Source: Alphaproteobacteria bacterium
GTDB taxonomy: Bacteria > Pseudomonadota > Alphaproteobacteria > UBA8366 > Aestuariispiraceae
Direction: 5' to 3'
NCBI GenBank assembly: GCA_033344895.1
Contig: JAWPMN010000001.1
Location: 682,001-746,000 of the forward strand
Length of the DNA stretch: 64,000 nt
A model generated the notes under the pieces. It was given only the letters and a program-made list of their open reading frames with translations. It made no database searches and was not told the origin of the DNA. Of this stretch, positions 24,736 to 34,290 are shown one piece after another (positions within the stretch are counted from its first letter, which is position 1; each line of letters opens with the position of its first letter). Both the position numbers and the translations under genes were made by a program.

Positions 24736-25001
24736 TCATGCGGACATTGACGATTCGGAATTCGCGCGGACTCCATGCGCGCGCCGCCGCCCAATTCGTT
24801 CAGACGGCCGAAAAATTCGATGCCGAGATCGAAGTGTCGAAGGACGGTCAGACAGTGACCGGCACCTCGATCATGGGTTTGATGATGCTGGCAGCCGCGA
24901 AGGGCACCAGCATCGATGTCCGGGCCGAAGGGCCCGAGGCCGATGCCGCACTGGCCGAAATCGTCGCTTTGGTGGAGGCCGGTTTCCACGAGGAGAACTG
25001 A
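24732..25001 (+). CDS. ptsH: Phosphocarrier protein HPr
   Basis: An 89-residue HPr. The phosphoacceptor histidine is H15 in 'NSRGLHARAAAQFV', and the HprK target serine is S46 in 'VTGTSIMGLMML', both at canonical positions. It receives phosphate from EI and passes it to the EIIA encoded just upstream, while phosphorylation at S46 by HprK would block transfer. It has an ATGA overlap with the EIIA gene and is 7 bases from ptsI. Confidence 0.96.
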   Translation: MIMRTLTIRNSRGLHARAAAQFVQTAEKFDAEIEVSKDGQTVTGTSIMGLMMLAAAKGTSIDVRAEGPEADAALAEIVALVEAGFHEEN

Positions 25002-25008
25002 CGGCGTC

Positions 25009-26784
25009 ATGTCCCGAAAAGGCAAATCCGGCGTGGAGGTCCAGGAACGGATCATCAGGGGAATCGGTGTGTCCCCCGGGGTCGCCTTCGGCCGAATCGC
25101 GCTGATCGATGCCGCCGGATATGGCGTTCCCGACGACCCTGTCGCGGAACCGGACATCCCGCGGGAAGTGGAACGCTTCGACAAGGCCGTCCGAAAAAGC
25201 CGGCGCCAGATCCTGGCCCTCAAACGCATTCGTGGCCGTCTGCCCGATGCCGCGGCGGCGGAACTCGGGGACATTCTGGAAGCCCATGTTCACATGTTGG
25301 GCGATTCCCGTCTGGTACGCGGCGCACGCAAGCGCATCCAGGACCAATGTCTGAACGCGGCAGCCGCAATGAAGGCGGAATGCGACGCGGTCGTCATGGG
25401 CTTCCAGGCGATGGACAACCGGTACCTGGCAGCCCGGGCCGACGATGTTCGCGAGGTTGCCTATCGGGTTTTGCGCAACCTGACCGACGCGCCCAAGAAT
25501 GCCTTTGCCGGGGCGCCGGTCGGATCGGTCGTGCTGTCGGAAAGCATCAGCCCGGCCGACACCGCAATGATGGACCCCGACCGGATAAACGGTTTCGCGG
25601 CCTCCCAGGGCGGCGCGCAGAGCCATACCGCCATTCTGGCGCGGTCGCTCGGCATCCCGGCGGTTCTGGGGATCGGGACGGTTCACCCGGTTGCGGCGGA
25701 CACGCCCGTCATCCTTGACGGCTCGGAAGGGGTCCTGGTCGTAGCGCCGACGCCGGAGACCGAAAGCCGCTATCGTGACAAACTTGCCAAGCAGGTCCGC
25801 GAACAACGCCGGTTGGAAGCCCTGATCGATGAGCCCGCAGCGACACGGGACGGCATTTCCGTTCGCCTGGAAGCCAATCTCGAACTGCCGCGCGAGGCGG
25901 AAATCGCCTCCCGAAACGGGGCGGACGGCGTCGGTCTGTTCAGGACCGAGTTCATGTTCATGAACCGTGACACCCCCCCGGATGAGGAAGACCAGTACGA
26001 AACACTGGCAGCCGTTGTCCGCGCCATGAAAGGACGCCCCGTGACCATCCGCACCATGGATGTCGGCGGGGAAAAGCTGGCTTATGCCCTAGGAGACGAC
26101 CTTGCCCCCTCGCCCAACCCGGCCCTGGGACTGCGCGCCATTCGGTTATCGTTGAAGCGCCCGAAGCTTCTGGAAACCCAACTCTGTGCCATTCTTCGGG
26201 CCGGGGCGCACGGTCCGGTGCGAATCCTGCTGCCGATGATCGCGACGGCCGGCGAGGTCCGGCAGGTGCGCGACATTCTGGCCCGGGTCGCCAAGCGACT
26301 TCGCCGCCGGGGCGTCGAGTTCGCCGATCCCCTGCCGCCGCTGGGCGTCATGATCGAGGTCCCCGGAGCGGCCATCGCGGCCGATTCCCTGGCCCAGGTC
26401 GCCGACTTCTTCGCCATCGGCACCAACGACCTGACGCAATACACCCTGGCCATCGACCGGACGGACGAGCAGGTCGCACATCTCTATAACCCGCTGCATC
26501 CGGCCGTGCTCAGATTGATGGATTTCGCGGTTCAGGCGGCCCTGCGTGCCCGGATTCCGGTCTCCGTCTGTGGTGAGATCGCCGGCGACCCGCGGTTTAC
26601 GGCTCTGCTGGTCGGACTTGGTATCCGTGATCTGTCCATGGCGTCGACCAGCCTGCTGCGGGTCAAGCAGCGCATCCGCCAGATTGAATTCACCGCCGCC
26701 GCCAACCGGGCGCGAATGGTCATGGAAAGCCACGACAGCGGACGCATCCGGATGCTGCTTGACGACCTGAACGGCCTGAACTGA
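25009..26784 (+). CDS. ptsI: PTS enzyme I (phosphoenolpyruvate-protein phosphotransferase)
   Basis: Autophosphorylates with phosphoenolpyruvate and passes the phosphate to HPr. At 591 residues it lacks the N-terminal GAF domain of PtsP. The active histidine is H206 in 'GGAQSHTAILARSLGIPAV'. The PEP-binding domain shows 'GLFRTEFMFM', 'VMIEVPGAAIAAD', 'GTNDLTQYTLAIDR' and the conserved cysteine in 'SVCGEIAGDP'. The ATG at 25009 is 7 bases after the HPr stop and gives a standard N-terminus ('GIGVSPGVAFG' about 20 residues in). It ends the hprK-rapZ-EIIA-HPr-EI operon. Confidence 0.96.
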   Translation: MSRKGKSGVEVQERIIRGIGVSPGVAFGRIALIDAAGYGVPDDPVAEPDIPREVERFDKAVRKSRRQILALKRIRGRLPDAAAAELGDILEAHVHMLGDSRLVRGARKRIQDQCLNAAAAMKAECDAVVMGFQAMDNRYLAARADDVREVAYRVLRNLTDAPKNAFAGAPVGSVVLSESISPADTAMMDPDRINGFAASQGGAQSHTAILARSLGIPAVLGIGTVHPVAADTPVILDGSEGVLVVAPTPETESRYRDKLAKQVREQRRLEALIDEPAATRDGISVRLEANLELPREAEIASRNGADGVGLFRTEFMFMNRDTPPDEEDQYETLAAVVRAMKGRPVTIRTMDVGGEKLAYALGDDLAPSPNPALGLRAIRLSLKRPKLLETQLCAILRAGAHGPVRILLPMIATAGEVRQVRDILARVAKRLRRRGVEFADPLPPLGVMIEVPGAAIAADSLAQVADFFAIGTNDLTQYTLAIDRTDEQVAHLYNPLHPAVLRLMDFAVQAALRARIPVSVCGEIAGDPRFTALLVGLGIRDLSMASTSLLRVKQRIRQIEFTAAANRARMVMESHDSGRIRMLLDDLNGLN

Positions 26785-26880
26785 CCGGGGCCGCATGCGA
26801 ATCCGAAATGTGCCGACACAATGGCGGTCCTGTGTAATGAGCGTCCTAACCCATTGGTGCAAAAGCGCGAAAAGCTTCAC

Positions 26881-26910
26881 TTGAATTTAGGCAATTTGCT
26901 TCGGTACACT
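26881..26910 (+). promoter_or_regulatory. Candidate sigma70 promoter for the secreted protein gene
   Basis: TTGAAT (26881-26886) is followed after 18 bp by TACACT (26905-26910). The transcript would have a 5' leader of about 65 bases containing a 7-bp hairpin (GCCGCAT 26933-26939 with ATGCGGC 26951-26957). Confidence 0.55.
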
Positions 26911-26980
26911 GGCGCGGCTACGCAATTGGGCAGCCGCATCCTTCGCGGTGATGCGGCCCCTGAGAGGGAGAGGGTATTTC

Positions 26981-27556
26981 ATGGTCGATCAGTCCAAGCC
27001 GGCACGCCGTTCCCGTAAATGGCGCGCGACGGCAGTTGCTGCCACGCTCGCTGCCGCCATGTCGGTTTCCGGTGTCGCTCAGGCTTGTCTGAACGGGATC
27101 GTCCCGGACCATACGCTGGCCCTTTCGGTGCGCACGCTTCAGTCGGATCTGATGGTATCCGCCCTGTCCTGCAACGAACGCGACCGTTACAACGCCTTCG
27201 CGGTGAAATACCGGCCCGACCTTCAGACACAGGGCACGGCGCTGAAGGCCTATTTCAACAAGCTGCACGGCAGTGCCGCAACCCGCGAAATCAACGCCTA
27301 TGTGACCGACCTGGCGAATTACGCCTCGGTCCGGCACGCCCAGGATCGCAAGGCCTTCTGCGGTGGCACCGTCAGCGCCTTCAAGGCACTGCTGATCGAA
27401 AAGAACCCCGATCTGCACCGCATCGCATTGGCCTATTCCATGCGGGTTTCGCCGTCTTTGAAGCAGGAAATCACCCTGGCGGCGACCAGCGGCGGCTGTG
27501 ACGTCGTCGCCCAGGGCAGCACCGTCGCGGCGGGCGGCATCACCATCCTCGAATAA
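26981..27556 (+). CDS. Secreted protein of unknown function
   Basis: A 191-residue protein with a basic N-terminus and a signal peptide ending near 'SVSGVAQACLNG' (about residues 1-36). The mature part has four cysteines, which could form two disulfides in the periplasm, and no motif that I recognise. The ATG at 26981 follows GAGAGGGAGAGGG. It has its own promoter candidate and leader and is convergent with kynU, 40 bases away. Confidence 0.75.
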   Translation: MVDQSKPARRSRKWRATAVAATLAAAMSVSGVAQACLNGIVPDHTLALSVRTLQSDLMVSALSCNERDRYNAFAVKYRPDLQTQGTALKAYFNKLHGSAATREINAYVTDLANYASVRHAQDRKAFCGGTVSAFKALLIEKNPDLHRIALAYSMRVSPSLKQEITLAATSGGCDVVAQGSTVAAGGITILE

Positions 27557-27596
27557 GGATCGGCCCGGCGGCTGACGCCCCGGGTCCCCTCAACGA

Positions 27597-28859
27597 TCAG
27601 GTCACGGCGGCCCGGGTCTTGTATTCGGGCCGGTCCCATGTGCGCTCGTCCAGGATACCCGCCAGAATTTCCGCGGCCTCCAGAACCGAGGCATAGGTGA
27701 GGTATAGCGGCGAGAAGCCGAACCGAACGATATCCGGGGCCCGGAAGTCACCGATGACGCCGCGGGCGATCAGTGCCTGCATCACCGCATAGCCCTCGGC
27801 ATGGCGATAGGACACCTGCGCCCCGCGACGCGCCCGGTCCCGCGGACTGGCTAGGGTCAGCCCCACCTTTTCAGGGACCAGAGCATCGACGCAGTCGATG
27901 AAGAAATCGCCCAGACCGGACGTCTTGGCTTCGATCATCGCGCCGTCCACGCCGTCATAGGCCTCCAGCGCCGTTTCCAGCGCGGCCATGGACAGGACCG
28001 GCGGCGTACCGATGACATACCGGTCCATGCCCGGCGCAGGCTCGTAATCCGAGCGGAAGTCGAAGGGGGCAGCATGGCCCAGCCATCCCGCCAGGATCGG
28101 TCGTGCCGCCTCCCGATGGGCCGACGCGGCGTAGACGAAGGCAGGGGCGCCAGGCCCGCCGTTCAGGAACTTGTAGCCGCAGCCGACCGCGAAATCCGCC
28201 CCATCCGCGTCCAGATTCACTTCAAAGGCACCGGCGCTATGTGCCAGATCCCAAAGCGCCAGCGCACCAGCACCATGAATGGCATCCGTCACGCGACGCA
28301 TGTTCAGTTTTCGGCCGGTTCGGTAATCCGTCTGGGTCAGCATGACCACCGCAACGTCGGCGCCCAGCGCATCGTCCAGATCGGTTTCCGCATCGTCGAT
28401 CAGGCGCAGGGCATACCCATTGCCCAGTTCTTCCAGTAGACGTTGCGCAACATAGAGATCGGTCGGAAAATTGCCGCGCTCCGAAACCACCACCCGTCGT
28501 TCGGGCCGCAAGGTGAGCGCCCCCGACAGGACCTTGATCAGATTGACGGAGGTGGAATCGCAGGCCCGAACGGAGCCCGGTGCGGCCCCGATCAATGCGG
28601 CGATCCGGTCCCCGATCCTGGACCCGAACCCCATCCAGCCGTTCTTGTTCCAGCTGGTGATCAGGTCGACGCCCCATTCCTGACCGGCAACCCGGGTCAG
28701 CCGGTCCATCACGCCAAGCGGCGGCGGCCCGAGGGAGTTTCCATCCAGATAGAGGGTACCGCGCGGCAGATCGAAGAGATCCGCCCGCGTCGCCAGGGGA
28801 TCGTCACGATCCAGAATCCGGGCACGCTCCTTCAGGTTCGCTGCAGCTTCAGACATCAT
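27597..28859 (-). CDS. kynU: Kynureninase
   Basis: PLP enzyme that cleaves kynurenine to anthranilate and alanine. The 420-residue length is normal. 'LYLDGNSLGPPPLGVMDRL' at the N-terminus and the PLP-lysine region 'AVGCGYKFLNGGPGAPAF' are diagnostic, with 'LWDLAHSAGAFEVNLDADG' providing the cofactor-ring aspartate and the active-site loop. It starts 12 bases after the glutamate dehydrogenase stop, so the two form an operon. No tryptophan dioxygenase or formamidase gene is adjacent, so the rest of the kynurenine pathway must be elsewhere if it exists. Confidence 0.95.
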   Translation of the reverse strand: MMSEAAANLKERARILDRDDPLATRADLFDLPRGTLYLDGNSLGPPPLGVMDRLTRVAGQEWGVDLITSWNKNGWMGFGSRIGDRIAALIGAAPGSVRACDSTSVNLIKVLSGALTLRPERRVVVSERGNFPTDLYVAQRLLEELGNGYALRLIDDAETDLDDALGADVAVVMLTQTDYRTGRKLNMRRVTDAIHGAGALALWDLAHSAGAFEVNLDADGADFAVGCGYKFLNGGPGAPAFVYAASAHREAARPILAGWLGHAAPFDFRSDYEPAPGMDRYVIGTPPVLSMAALETALEAYDGVDGAMIEAKTSGLGDFFIDCVDALVPEKVGLTLASPRDRARRGAQVSYRHAEGYAVMQALIARGVIGDFRAPDIVRFGFSPLYLTYASVLEAAEILAGILDERTWDRPEYKTRAAVT

Positions 28860-28871
28860 CAGAACCCCGAT

Positions 28872-31800
28872 TTACGCGGCAATCAGGTTGCGCAGTTCGC
28901 GGTTCAGCACGGCCAGCATCGCCAGGTCAAGCTGCGGCAGCGCCCGCAACTCGCCCAGCAACCCATCCAGCCGTTCGACGGTCTCGGCCCGCAATCTCGT
29001 CCAGGAATCCACCGCATCGTCACCGGCACCTTCGCGGGCCAGCACGCGCGATGCAATATCGGACTGCAGCCCCCACAGATCGTCAATGATCGCACTGAGC
29101 GCGAGGCGATGCCATTGGTTGTCCGATGGAATCCGGTTGGCCGAGGATCGCAGCCAGTCCAGCCCGAAACGATCGCCCACGGTGGAATAGATCCGCCCGA
29201 CATTGACGACCGGCGCCTCGGACTGGGTTGCCAGTCGGACGACATCACAGGCCGATGACAGGACCTTCAACTGGGCGACGGACAGGGACAGGTCTTCGGG
29301 CACGCCCGTATCGGAGAACCGCTCCAGCCGGGACTCGACATCTGCCTTCGCGAAAGTCGACAGGATATCGTCGAGATTCTCCTTCAGGGTCGCGACGCCC
29401 GGCTTGTAGGTCTCGATGGATGCGCCCATGTCGATCGGGTGCTCGCTGTTGCGCAGGAACCATTCCGTCATGCGCTCGATCGTGCGCTCCGTCTCCCGAA
29501 GCATGCGGGTCTGGATCTTGGCATCCGCCTTGTTGTCCAGCGCTTCGATCCCGTTCCAGATATCCCGCAGCCCGAACACTTCCCGCACCACCGTATAGGC
29601 ACGGGCGATCTCGGATTCGTACATGCCCGTGCGCTGGTGCATCTCGTTCACGAAGGCCGGACCGGTGCGATTGATCATCGAATTGGTAACGGCCGTCGCG
29701 ATGATTTCACGCCGCAGCCGGTGGTTTCGAATGTTCTCGGGATACTTCTTCTGAAGCGGCTCCGGGAAATAGCGGAACAGATCCGCCTCCAGCATCGGAT
29801 CGTCCGGCAGCTGTGAATCCAGCAGTTCGCGATAGGTGATGTTCTTGGCATAGGCCAGAATGACGGCCAGTTCGGGACGGCAGAGGCCTTCCTTCTTCTG
29901 CATCCGTTCGGCCAGTTCCTCATCATCCGGCAGGAATTCCAGCTTTCGGTTCAAGTCGCCCGCCCGTTCCATCGCGCGGATCAGGCGCTGGTGACGATCC
30001 AGCATGGCCTCGGCCTGAGAGAGCTCGACCGACAAGGATTGGGTCTGCTGATAATTGTCGCGCAGCACCAGGGCGGCGACCTCGTCCGTCATCTTCTCCA
30101 GAAGCGCATTGCGCTGCTTCTCGGTCATGTCGCCACGCTGCACGACATCGCCCAGCAGGATCTTGATGTTCACTTCATGGTCGGAACAATCCACGCCGGC
30201 CGAATTGTCGATGGCGTCGGTATTCACGCGACCGCCCTGTTGTGCGAATTCAATCCGCGCCCGGTGGGTCAGCCCCAGATTGGCACCTTCGCCGATCACC
30301 TTGCAGCGCAGATCCCTGGCATCGACGCGCAGGGCATCGTTTGCGCGGTCGCCCGCATCCGCATTGCTTTCGTCCGAATGCTTCACATAGGTGCCGATGC
30401 CGCCGAACCAGATCAGGTCGGTTTCCATCTGCAGCGCGGCGCGGATCAACTGATTGGGCGGCAGGCTGTCCTCCGTCACCCCCAGCAGCGCCTTTATCTC
30501 CGGGGTCAGCTTGATTGACTTCGCCGAGCGCTCGAAAATTCCGCCGCCCTTCGAAATCAGCGCCGTATCATACTCGTTCCACCCTTTCACGGCATCGAAC
30601 AGGCGCTTGCGTTCCTTGAACGTCTTCGCCGCATCCGGATCCGGATCGATGAAGATGTGCAGATGGTTGAACGCCACCTGAAGCCGGATGTGCTCGCTCA
30701 GCAGCATGCCGTTGCCGAAGACGTCGCCGCCCATATCGCCGACCCCGACCACGGTGAAGTCCTGCGTCTGGGTATCGTGGCCCATTTCCCGGAAATGGCG
30801 TTTGACCGCTTCCCAGGCGCCGCGTGCGGTGATTCCCATCTTCTTGTGGTCATAGCCGGCGGAGCCGCCGGATGCGAAGGCATCGCCCAGCCAGAACCCG
30901 TATTTCTGGGAAATCGCGTTGGCATAATCGGAGAAGGTGGCGGTCCCCTTGTCCGCCGCGACGACAAGATAGGGATCGTCCTGATCGCGACGCACAACGC
31001 TGGCCGGCGGCTCGATCTCACCGGTCACCAGATTGTCCGTGATATCCAGCATGCCGGAGATGAACAGCTGATAGCAGGCGATACCTTCATCCAGGAACGC
31101 CTTGCGGTCGGAAGCCGGCGGCGCCTTCTTCAGGACAAACCCACCCTTCGACCCGACCGGCACGATGACGGCGTTCTTGACCTGCTGTGCCTTTACGAGG
31201 CCCAGCACCTCCGTCCGAAAATCTTCCCGTCGGTCCGACCAGCGCAGGCCGCCACGGGCGACAAGGCCGAATCGCAGATGCACCGCTTCGAAGCGCGGGC
31301 TGTAGACGAAGATTTCCCGCAGCGGCGCAGGCTGCGGAATTTCCAGAATGTCCCGGCTGGAGAACTTGAACGAGACATAGGATTTGTGCTGGCCGGACGC
31401 GTCCGGTTGATAGAAATTCGTGCGCAGTGTCACCTGAATCATGTTCAGGAACCGGCGGATGATCCGGTCCTCGTCCAGGTTCGACACATCCTCCAGCGCG
31501 GCTTCGATCGCATCGACATGCTGCTTTGCCAAGGCATCGCGGTCCCCGTCCACCGACGGGTCGAACTGTGTCGTGAACAGGCTGGCGAGGTTACGCGCGA
31601 TGCCGGGATTGTTGGCCAGCGTTTCCGCCATGTAATCCTGGGAGAACGGAATCGCGGCCTGACGCAGATACTTGGAATAGGCGCGGCAGACCACGACGTC
31701 GCGCCAGGCCAGCCCCGCGGACAGAACCAGACGGTTGAACCCGTCGTTTTCCACGTCACCGGCCAGCACGCGCAGGAAACTGTCGTGGAAGACGTCGCGC

Positions 31801-33764
31801 ACGGCCTGGAAATCGATGTCGCGACCGTCCTCGGTCTCCAGCGCGAAATCGTGAATGAAAACCCCCGCTGTCCCGTCATGGGCATCCGGCGCCATGCGCT
31901 GCTGGGCGGACAGACGCCCCGGCACCTTGTCGCTTCCGGCGGGATGAACCTCGTACAGAAGCTCCTCCATCACCTTCACACCCATGTTCTCCAGCATCGG
32001 CATGACGGTCGACAGGATCAGTGGCTTGTACGGGGAATAGATCTTGAAGCGAACCTGATGCGCCCCGGCCTCGATCGGATGATACAAATTCACCCGCGGT
32101 GAGCCGTCCCCCATCGCGCCTTCGACCTGCTCAATGTCATAGCAGGCCGTCTGGACGTTGAAATCGACCGTATAGGCGTGCGGAAATGCTTCCCGGTAGC
32201 GGTGATACAGGCCGATGCCGCGTTCCTCGCCCAGATTCTCGACCAGGGCCTGGTGCAGCTTGTCCTCCCAGGTCCGGGTGACATCGACCAGCCGTTCTTC
32301 GATCTGCTTCCGGTCGACCTCCGGCACAGCGCCGGGTGTCGTCTTCACGATGAACTGCACCCGGGTCAGCGGTTCGTCCGTCATGAAGGTGTAATGGGCC
32401 GCGATATGGCCGTCGAATTCCTTGGCGAGCTGCGCGCCGATAGTCTTGCGCAGGGAGGAGGAAAACCGGTCGCGCGGAACATAGACCAGCGCCGACACAT
32501 AGCGCTGGAACGGATCCTGACGCAGAAAAACGGCAATCCGTTGGCGTTCCTGCAGGAACAGGATTCCCCGCGCGATATCGGCCAGGCGTTCGGTCGAAAT
32601 CTGGAACAGCTCGTCGCGCGGATAGCTCTCCAGGACATGCATCAGCGCCTTGGCGGAATGCCCGCCCGGCTCGAACCCCGCGCCTTCCACGACGGCGTTG
32701 ACCTTGTGCCGCAACAGCGGAATTTCCCGCGGCGACTGATTATAAGCAACGGATGTCAGCAGCCCGATGAACAGGCGCTCTCCGACGGCGTTGCCATCCT
32801 TGTCGAACTTCTTGATCGCGATCGTGTCCATATGGACCCGACGGTGGACCGTCGACCGGTTGTTGGCCTTGGTGATGCGGACCAGATCCGGCGCACGCAT
32901 ATGGGCCTGAATCTCCGGCGGCAGGTTGCCGAGGTTGCGCAGCCCTTCGAAGACCTGTCGGTCGGGGTCGCGCAGAATGCCGAGGCCACTATCCGCAACG
33001 ATCTCCAGCCGCGCCTTCTTGCCGGTGCCGCTGTAATCGATGTCGCGATAGCCCATGAAGGTGAAATGATCGTCATGCAGCCACTGCAGGAATTCCTTCG
33101 TCTCCGCGACGGCACTTTTCTCGATCCCCTTCGGCGGGGATTTGTCCAGTTCCTTCCGGATCGTCAGAATCTGGGACCGCATGGCGGCCCAGTCCTCGAC
33201 GGACAGGCGCACATCGCTCAGGACACTTTCGATACCGGCCTCGATCGCACGCAGAACTTCCGGGGCTGACTGCTCGTCGACCTCGATATGCATGAAGCTT
33301 TCCCGCGGATAGTCCTCCGTCTTCGCGCCGGCGGCAGGAAAGTTCTTCGCCTTGCCCTTTGCGTCTCGGTCGACACCGAATACCGGATGCACCACCAGGT
33401 GGACCGTGTACATCTGACGGGCCAGTTCCATGGTGACGCTGTCGACGAGGAACGGCATGTCGTCATTGACGATTTCGATCACCGTATGGGTCGAATGCCA
33501 GCCATGCTTCTCGAAGCGCGGATTGTAGGCGCGGATTTTCGGCTTGCCCGGCACCCGTTCCTGACCGAAAGCCCACATGGAGATCGCGGCACCGTACAGA
33601 TCCTCGGCCTCCCGGTTGCAGATATCTTCCGGCGGGACGTTGCGATAGTAATGGGTCGCGAAGACATGCGCGGGTTCGCGCTGATCCGCCTTTATCCGCG
33701 TGTCGATCAGGCCGTGGACCTTCTCCAGAAGTTCGGTTTTCTTCGCGTCGATTCGGTCGGACAT
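28872..33764 (-). CDS. gdhB: Large NAD-dependent glutamate dehydrogenase (180-kDa class)
   Basis: Converts glutamate to 2-oxoglutarate and ammonia with NAD. At 1,630 residues it belongs to the large class, with long N-terminal regulatory ACT-like segments (about 1-700), a catalytic core and a C-terminal extension. The core contains 'RGGLRWSDRREDFRTEVLGL', 'PVGSKGGFVLKK' with the catalytic lysine, and the Rossmann start 'TVVGVGDMGGDVFGNGML'. The class is allosterically controlled in characterised bacteria and serves in amino-acid catabolism. The kynU gene follows in the same transcription unit. It is divergent from the small membrane gene at 33976. Confidence 0.97.
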   Translation of the reverse strand: MSDRIDAKKTELLEKVHGLIDTRIKADQREPAHVFATHYYRNVPPEDICNREAEDLYGAAISMWAFGQERVPGKPKIRAYNPRFEKHGWHSTHTVIEIVNDDMPFLVDSVTMELARQMYTVHLVVHPVFGVDRDAKGKAKNFPAAGAKTEDYPRESFMHIEVDEQSAPEVLRAIEAGIESVLSDVRLSVEDWAAMRSQILTIRKELDKSPPKGIEKSAVAETKEFLQWLHDDHFTFMGYRDIDYSGTGKKARLEIVADSGLGILRDPDRQVFEGLRNLGNLPPEIQAHMRAPDLVRITKANNRSTVHRRVHMDTIAIKKFDKDGNAVGERLFIGLLTSVAYNQSPREIPLLRHKVNAVVEGAGFEPGGHSAKALMHVLESYPRDELFQISTERLADIARGILFLQERQRIAVFLRQDPFQRYVSALVYVPRDRFSSSLRKTIGAQLAKEFDGHIAAHYTFMTDEPLTRVQFIVKTTPGAVPEVDRKQIEERLVDVTRTWEDKLHQALVENLGEERGIGLYHRYREAFPHAYTVDFNVQTACYDIEQVEGAMGDGSPRVNLYHPIEAGAHQVRFKIYSPYKPLILSTVMPMLENMGVKVMEELLYEVHPAGSDKVPGRLSAQQRMAPDAHDGTAGVFIHDFALETEDGRDIDFQAVRDVFHDSFLRVLAGDVENDGFNRLVLSAGLAWRDVVVCRAYSKYLRQAAIPFSQDYMAETLANNPGIARNLASLFTTQFDPSVDGDRDALAKQHVDAIEAALEDVSNLDEDRIIRRFLNMIQVTLRTNFYQPDASGQHKSYVSFKFSSRDILEIPQPAPLREIFVYSPRFEAVHLRFGLVARGGLRWSDRREDFRTEVLGLVKAQQVKNAVIVPVGSKGGFVLKKAPPASDRKAFLDEGIACYQLFISGMLDITDNLVTGEIEPPASVVRRDQDDPYLVVAADKGTATFSDYANAISQKYGFWLGDAFASGGSAGYDHKKMGITARGAWEAVKRHFREMGHDTQTQDFTVVGVGDMGGDVFGNGMLLSEHIRLQVAFNHLHIFIDPDPDAAKTFKERKRLFDAVKGWNEYDTALISKGGGIFERSAKSIKLTPEIKALLGVTEDSLPPNQLIRAALQMETDLIWFGGIGTYVKHSDESNADAGDRANDALRVDARDLRCKVIGEGANLGLTHRARIEFAQQGGRVNTDAIDNSAGVDCSDHEVNIKILLGDVVQRGDMTEKQRNALLEKMTDEVAALVLRDNYQQTQSLSVELSQAEAMLDRHQRLIRAMERAGDLNRKLEFLPDDEELAERMQKKEGLCRPELAVILAYAKNITYRELLDSQLPDDPMLEADLFRYFPEPLQKKYPENIRNHRLRREIIATAVTNSMINRTGPAFVNEMHQRTGMYESEIARAYTVVREVFGLRDIWNGIEALDNKADAKIQTRMLRETERTIERMTEWFLRNSEHPIDMGASIETYKPGVATLKENLDDILSTFAKADVESRLERFSDTGVPEDLSLSVAQLKVLSSACDVVRLATQSEAPVVNVGRIYSTVGDRFGLDWLRSSANRIPSDNQWHRLALSAIIDDLWGLQSDIASRVLAREGAGDDAVDSWTRLRAETVERLDGLLGELRALPQLDLAMLAVLNRELRNLIAA

Positions 33765-33900
33765 GCCGATTTCCCCCGCCGGATTTCGAAGCCGTTCCGA
33801 TCATTGCGCGCCGTCTTTGCGGCCGTCGGCTTCGGTTGTGTTTCCATCACCTTAATCCGAAAAGCCGATGGCGCAAATGGTCGAGGGGCTTTGGATTTTC

Positions 33901-33921
33901 GACCGGACTCCAAGTCCGGTC
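33901..33921. promoter_or_regulatory. Perfect inverted repeat upstream of the 33976 gene
   Basis: GACCGGACT and AGTCCGGTC form a perfect 9-bp inverted repeat around three bases. No T-run follows on either strand, so it looks like a protein-binding site rather than a terminator. It lies in the 211-bp divergent region between gdhB and the small membrane gene. Confidence 0.5.
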
Positions 33922-33975
33922 ATGCTACGATTTTGGATCGGGGCCACGGGTGGAAGCACAAGGGGGATTTTGTAT

Positions 33976-34239
33976 ATGGCCATTCTGGATAACGATGATC
34001 GCGTCTGGTCCGGGGAGCACACGGTCGATGCCCGGTACCGACTGCCCTGGTTCGGTGGGCCGATCTATCTTCGGATCATGGTGGGGCGGGAACGCCGCCC
34101 GGCGGTTCGATCCCGGGAGGATGCCGCCCGCAGCATCCGCAGGTCCGCCGCGACAATCCTGTTCTTCACGCTGGGTGCCAGCCTGTTCTACACGCTGGTC
34201 GCGGTTCTGCTGCTGCTTGCAAGCGCCGTCCTGGAATAG
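33976..34239 (+). CDS. Small single-pass membrane protein, unknown function
   Basis: An 87-residue protein with a soluble N-terminal part ('VDARYRLPWFGGPIYLRI') and one C-terminal hydrophobic helix at about residues 61-84. An AGGGGG stands about ten bases before the ATG at 33976. It is divergent from gdhB and convergent with the Hpt gene. I recognise no family beyond similar small proteins in alphaproteobacteria. Confidence 0.7.
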   Translation: MAILDNDDRVWSGEHTVDARYRLPWFGGPIYLRIMVGRERRPAVRSREDAARSIRRSAATILFFTLGASLFYTLVAVLLLLASAVLE

Positions 34240-34290
34240 TCAGCGACGGCCCGTATCCCATCGAAGGCCGGAGTGTCGATCCGGAAAAGA

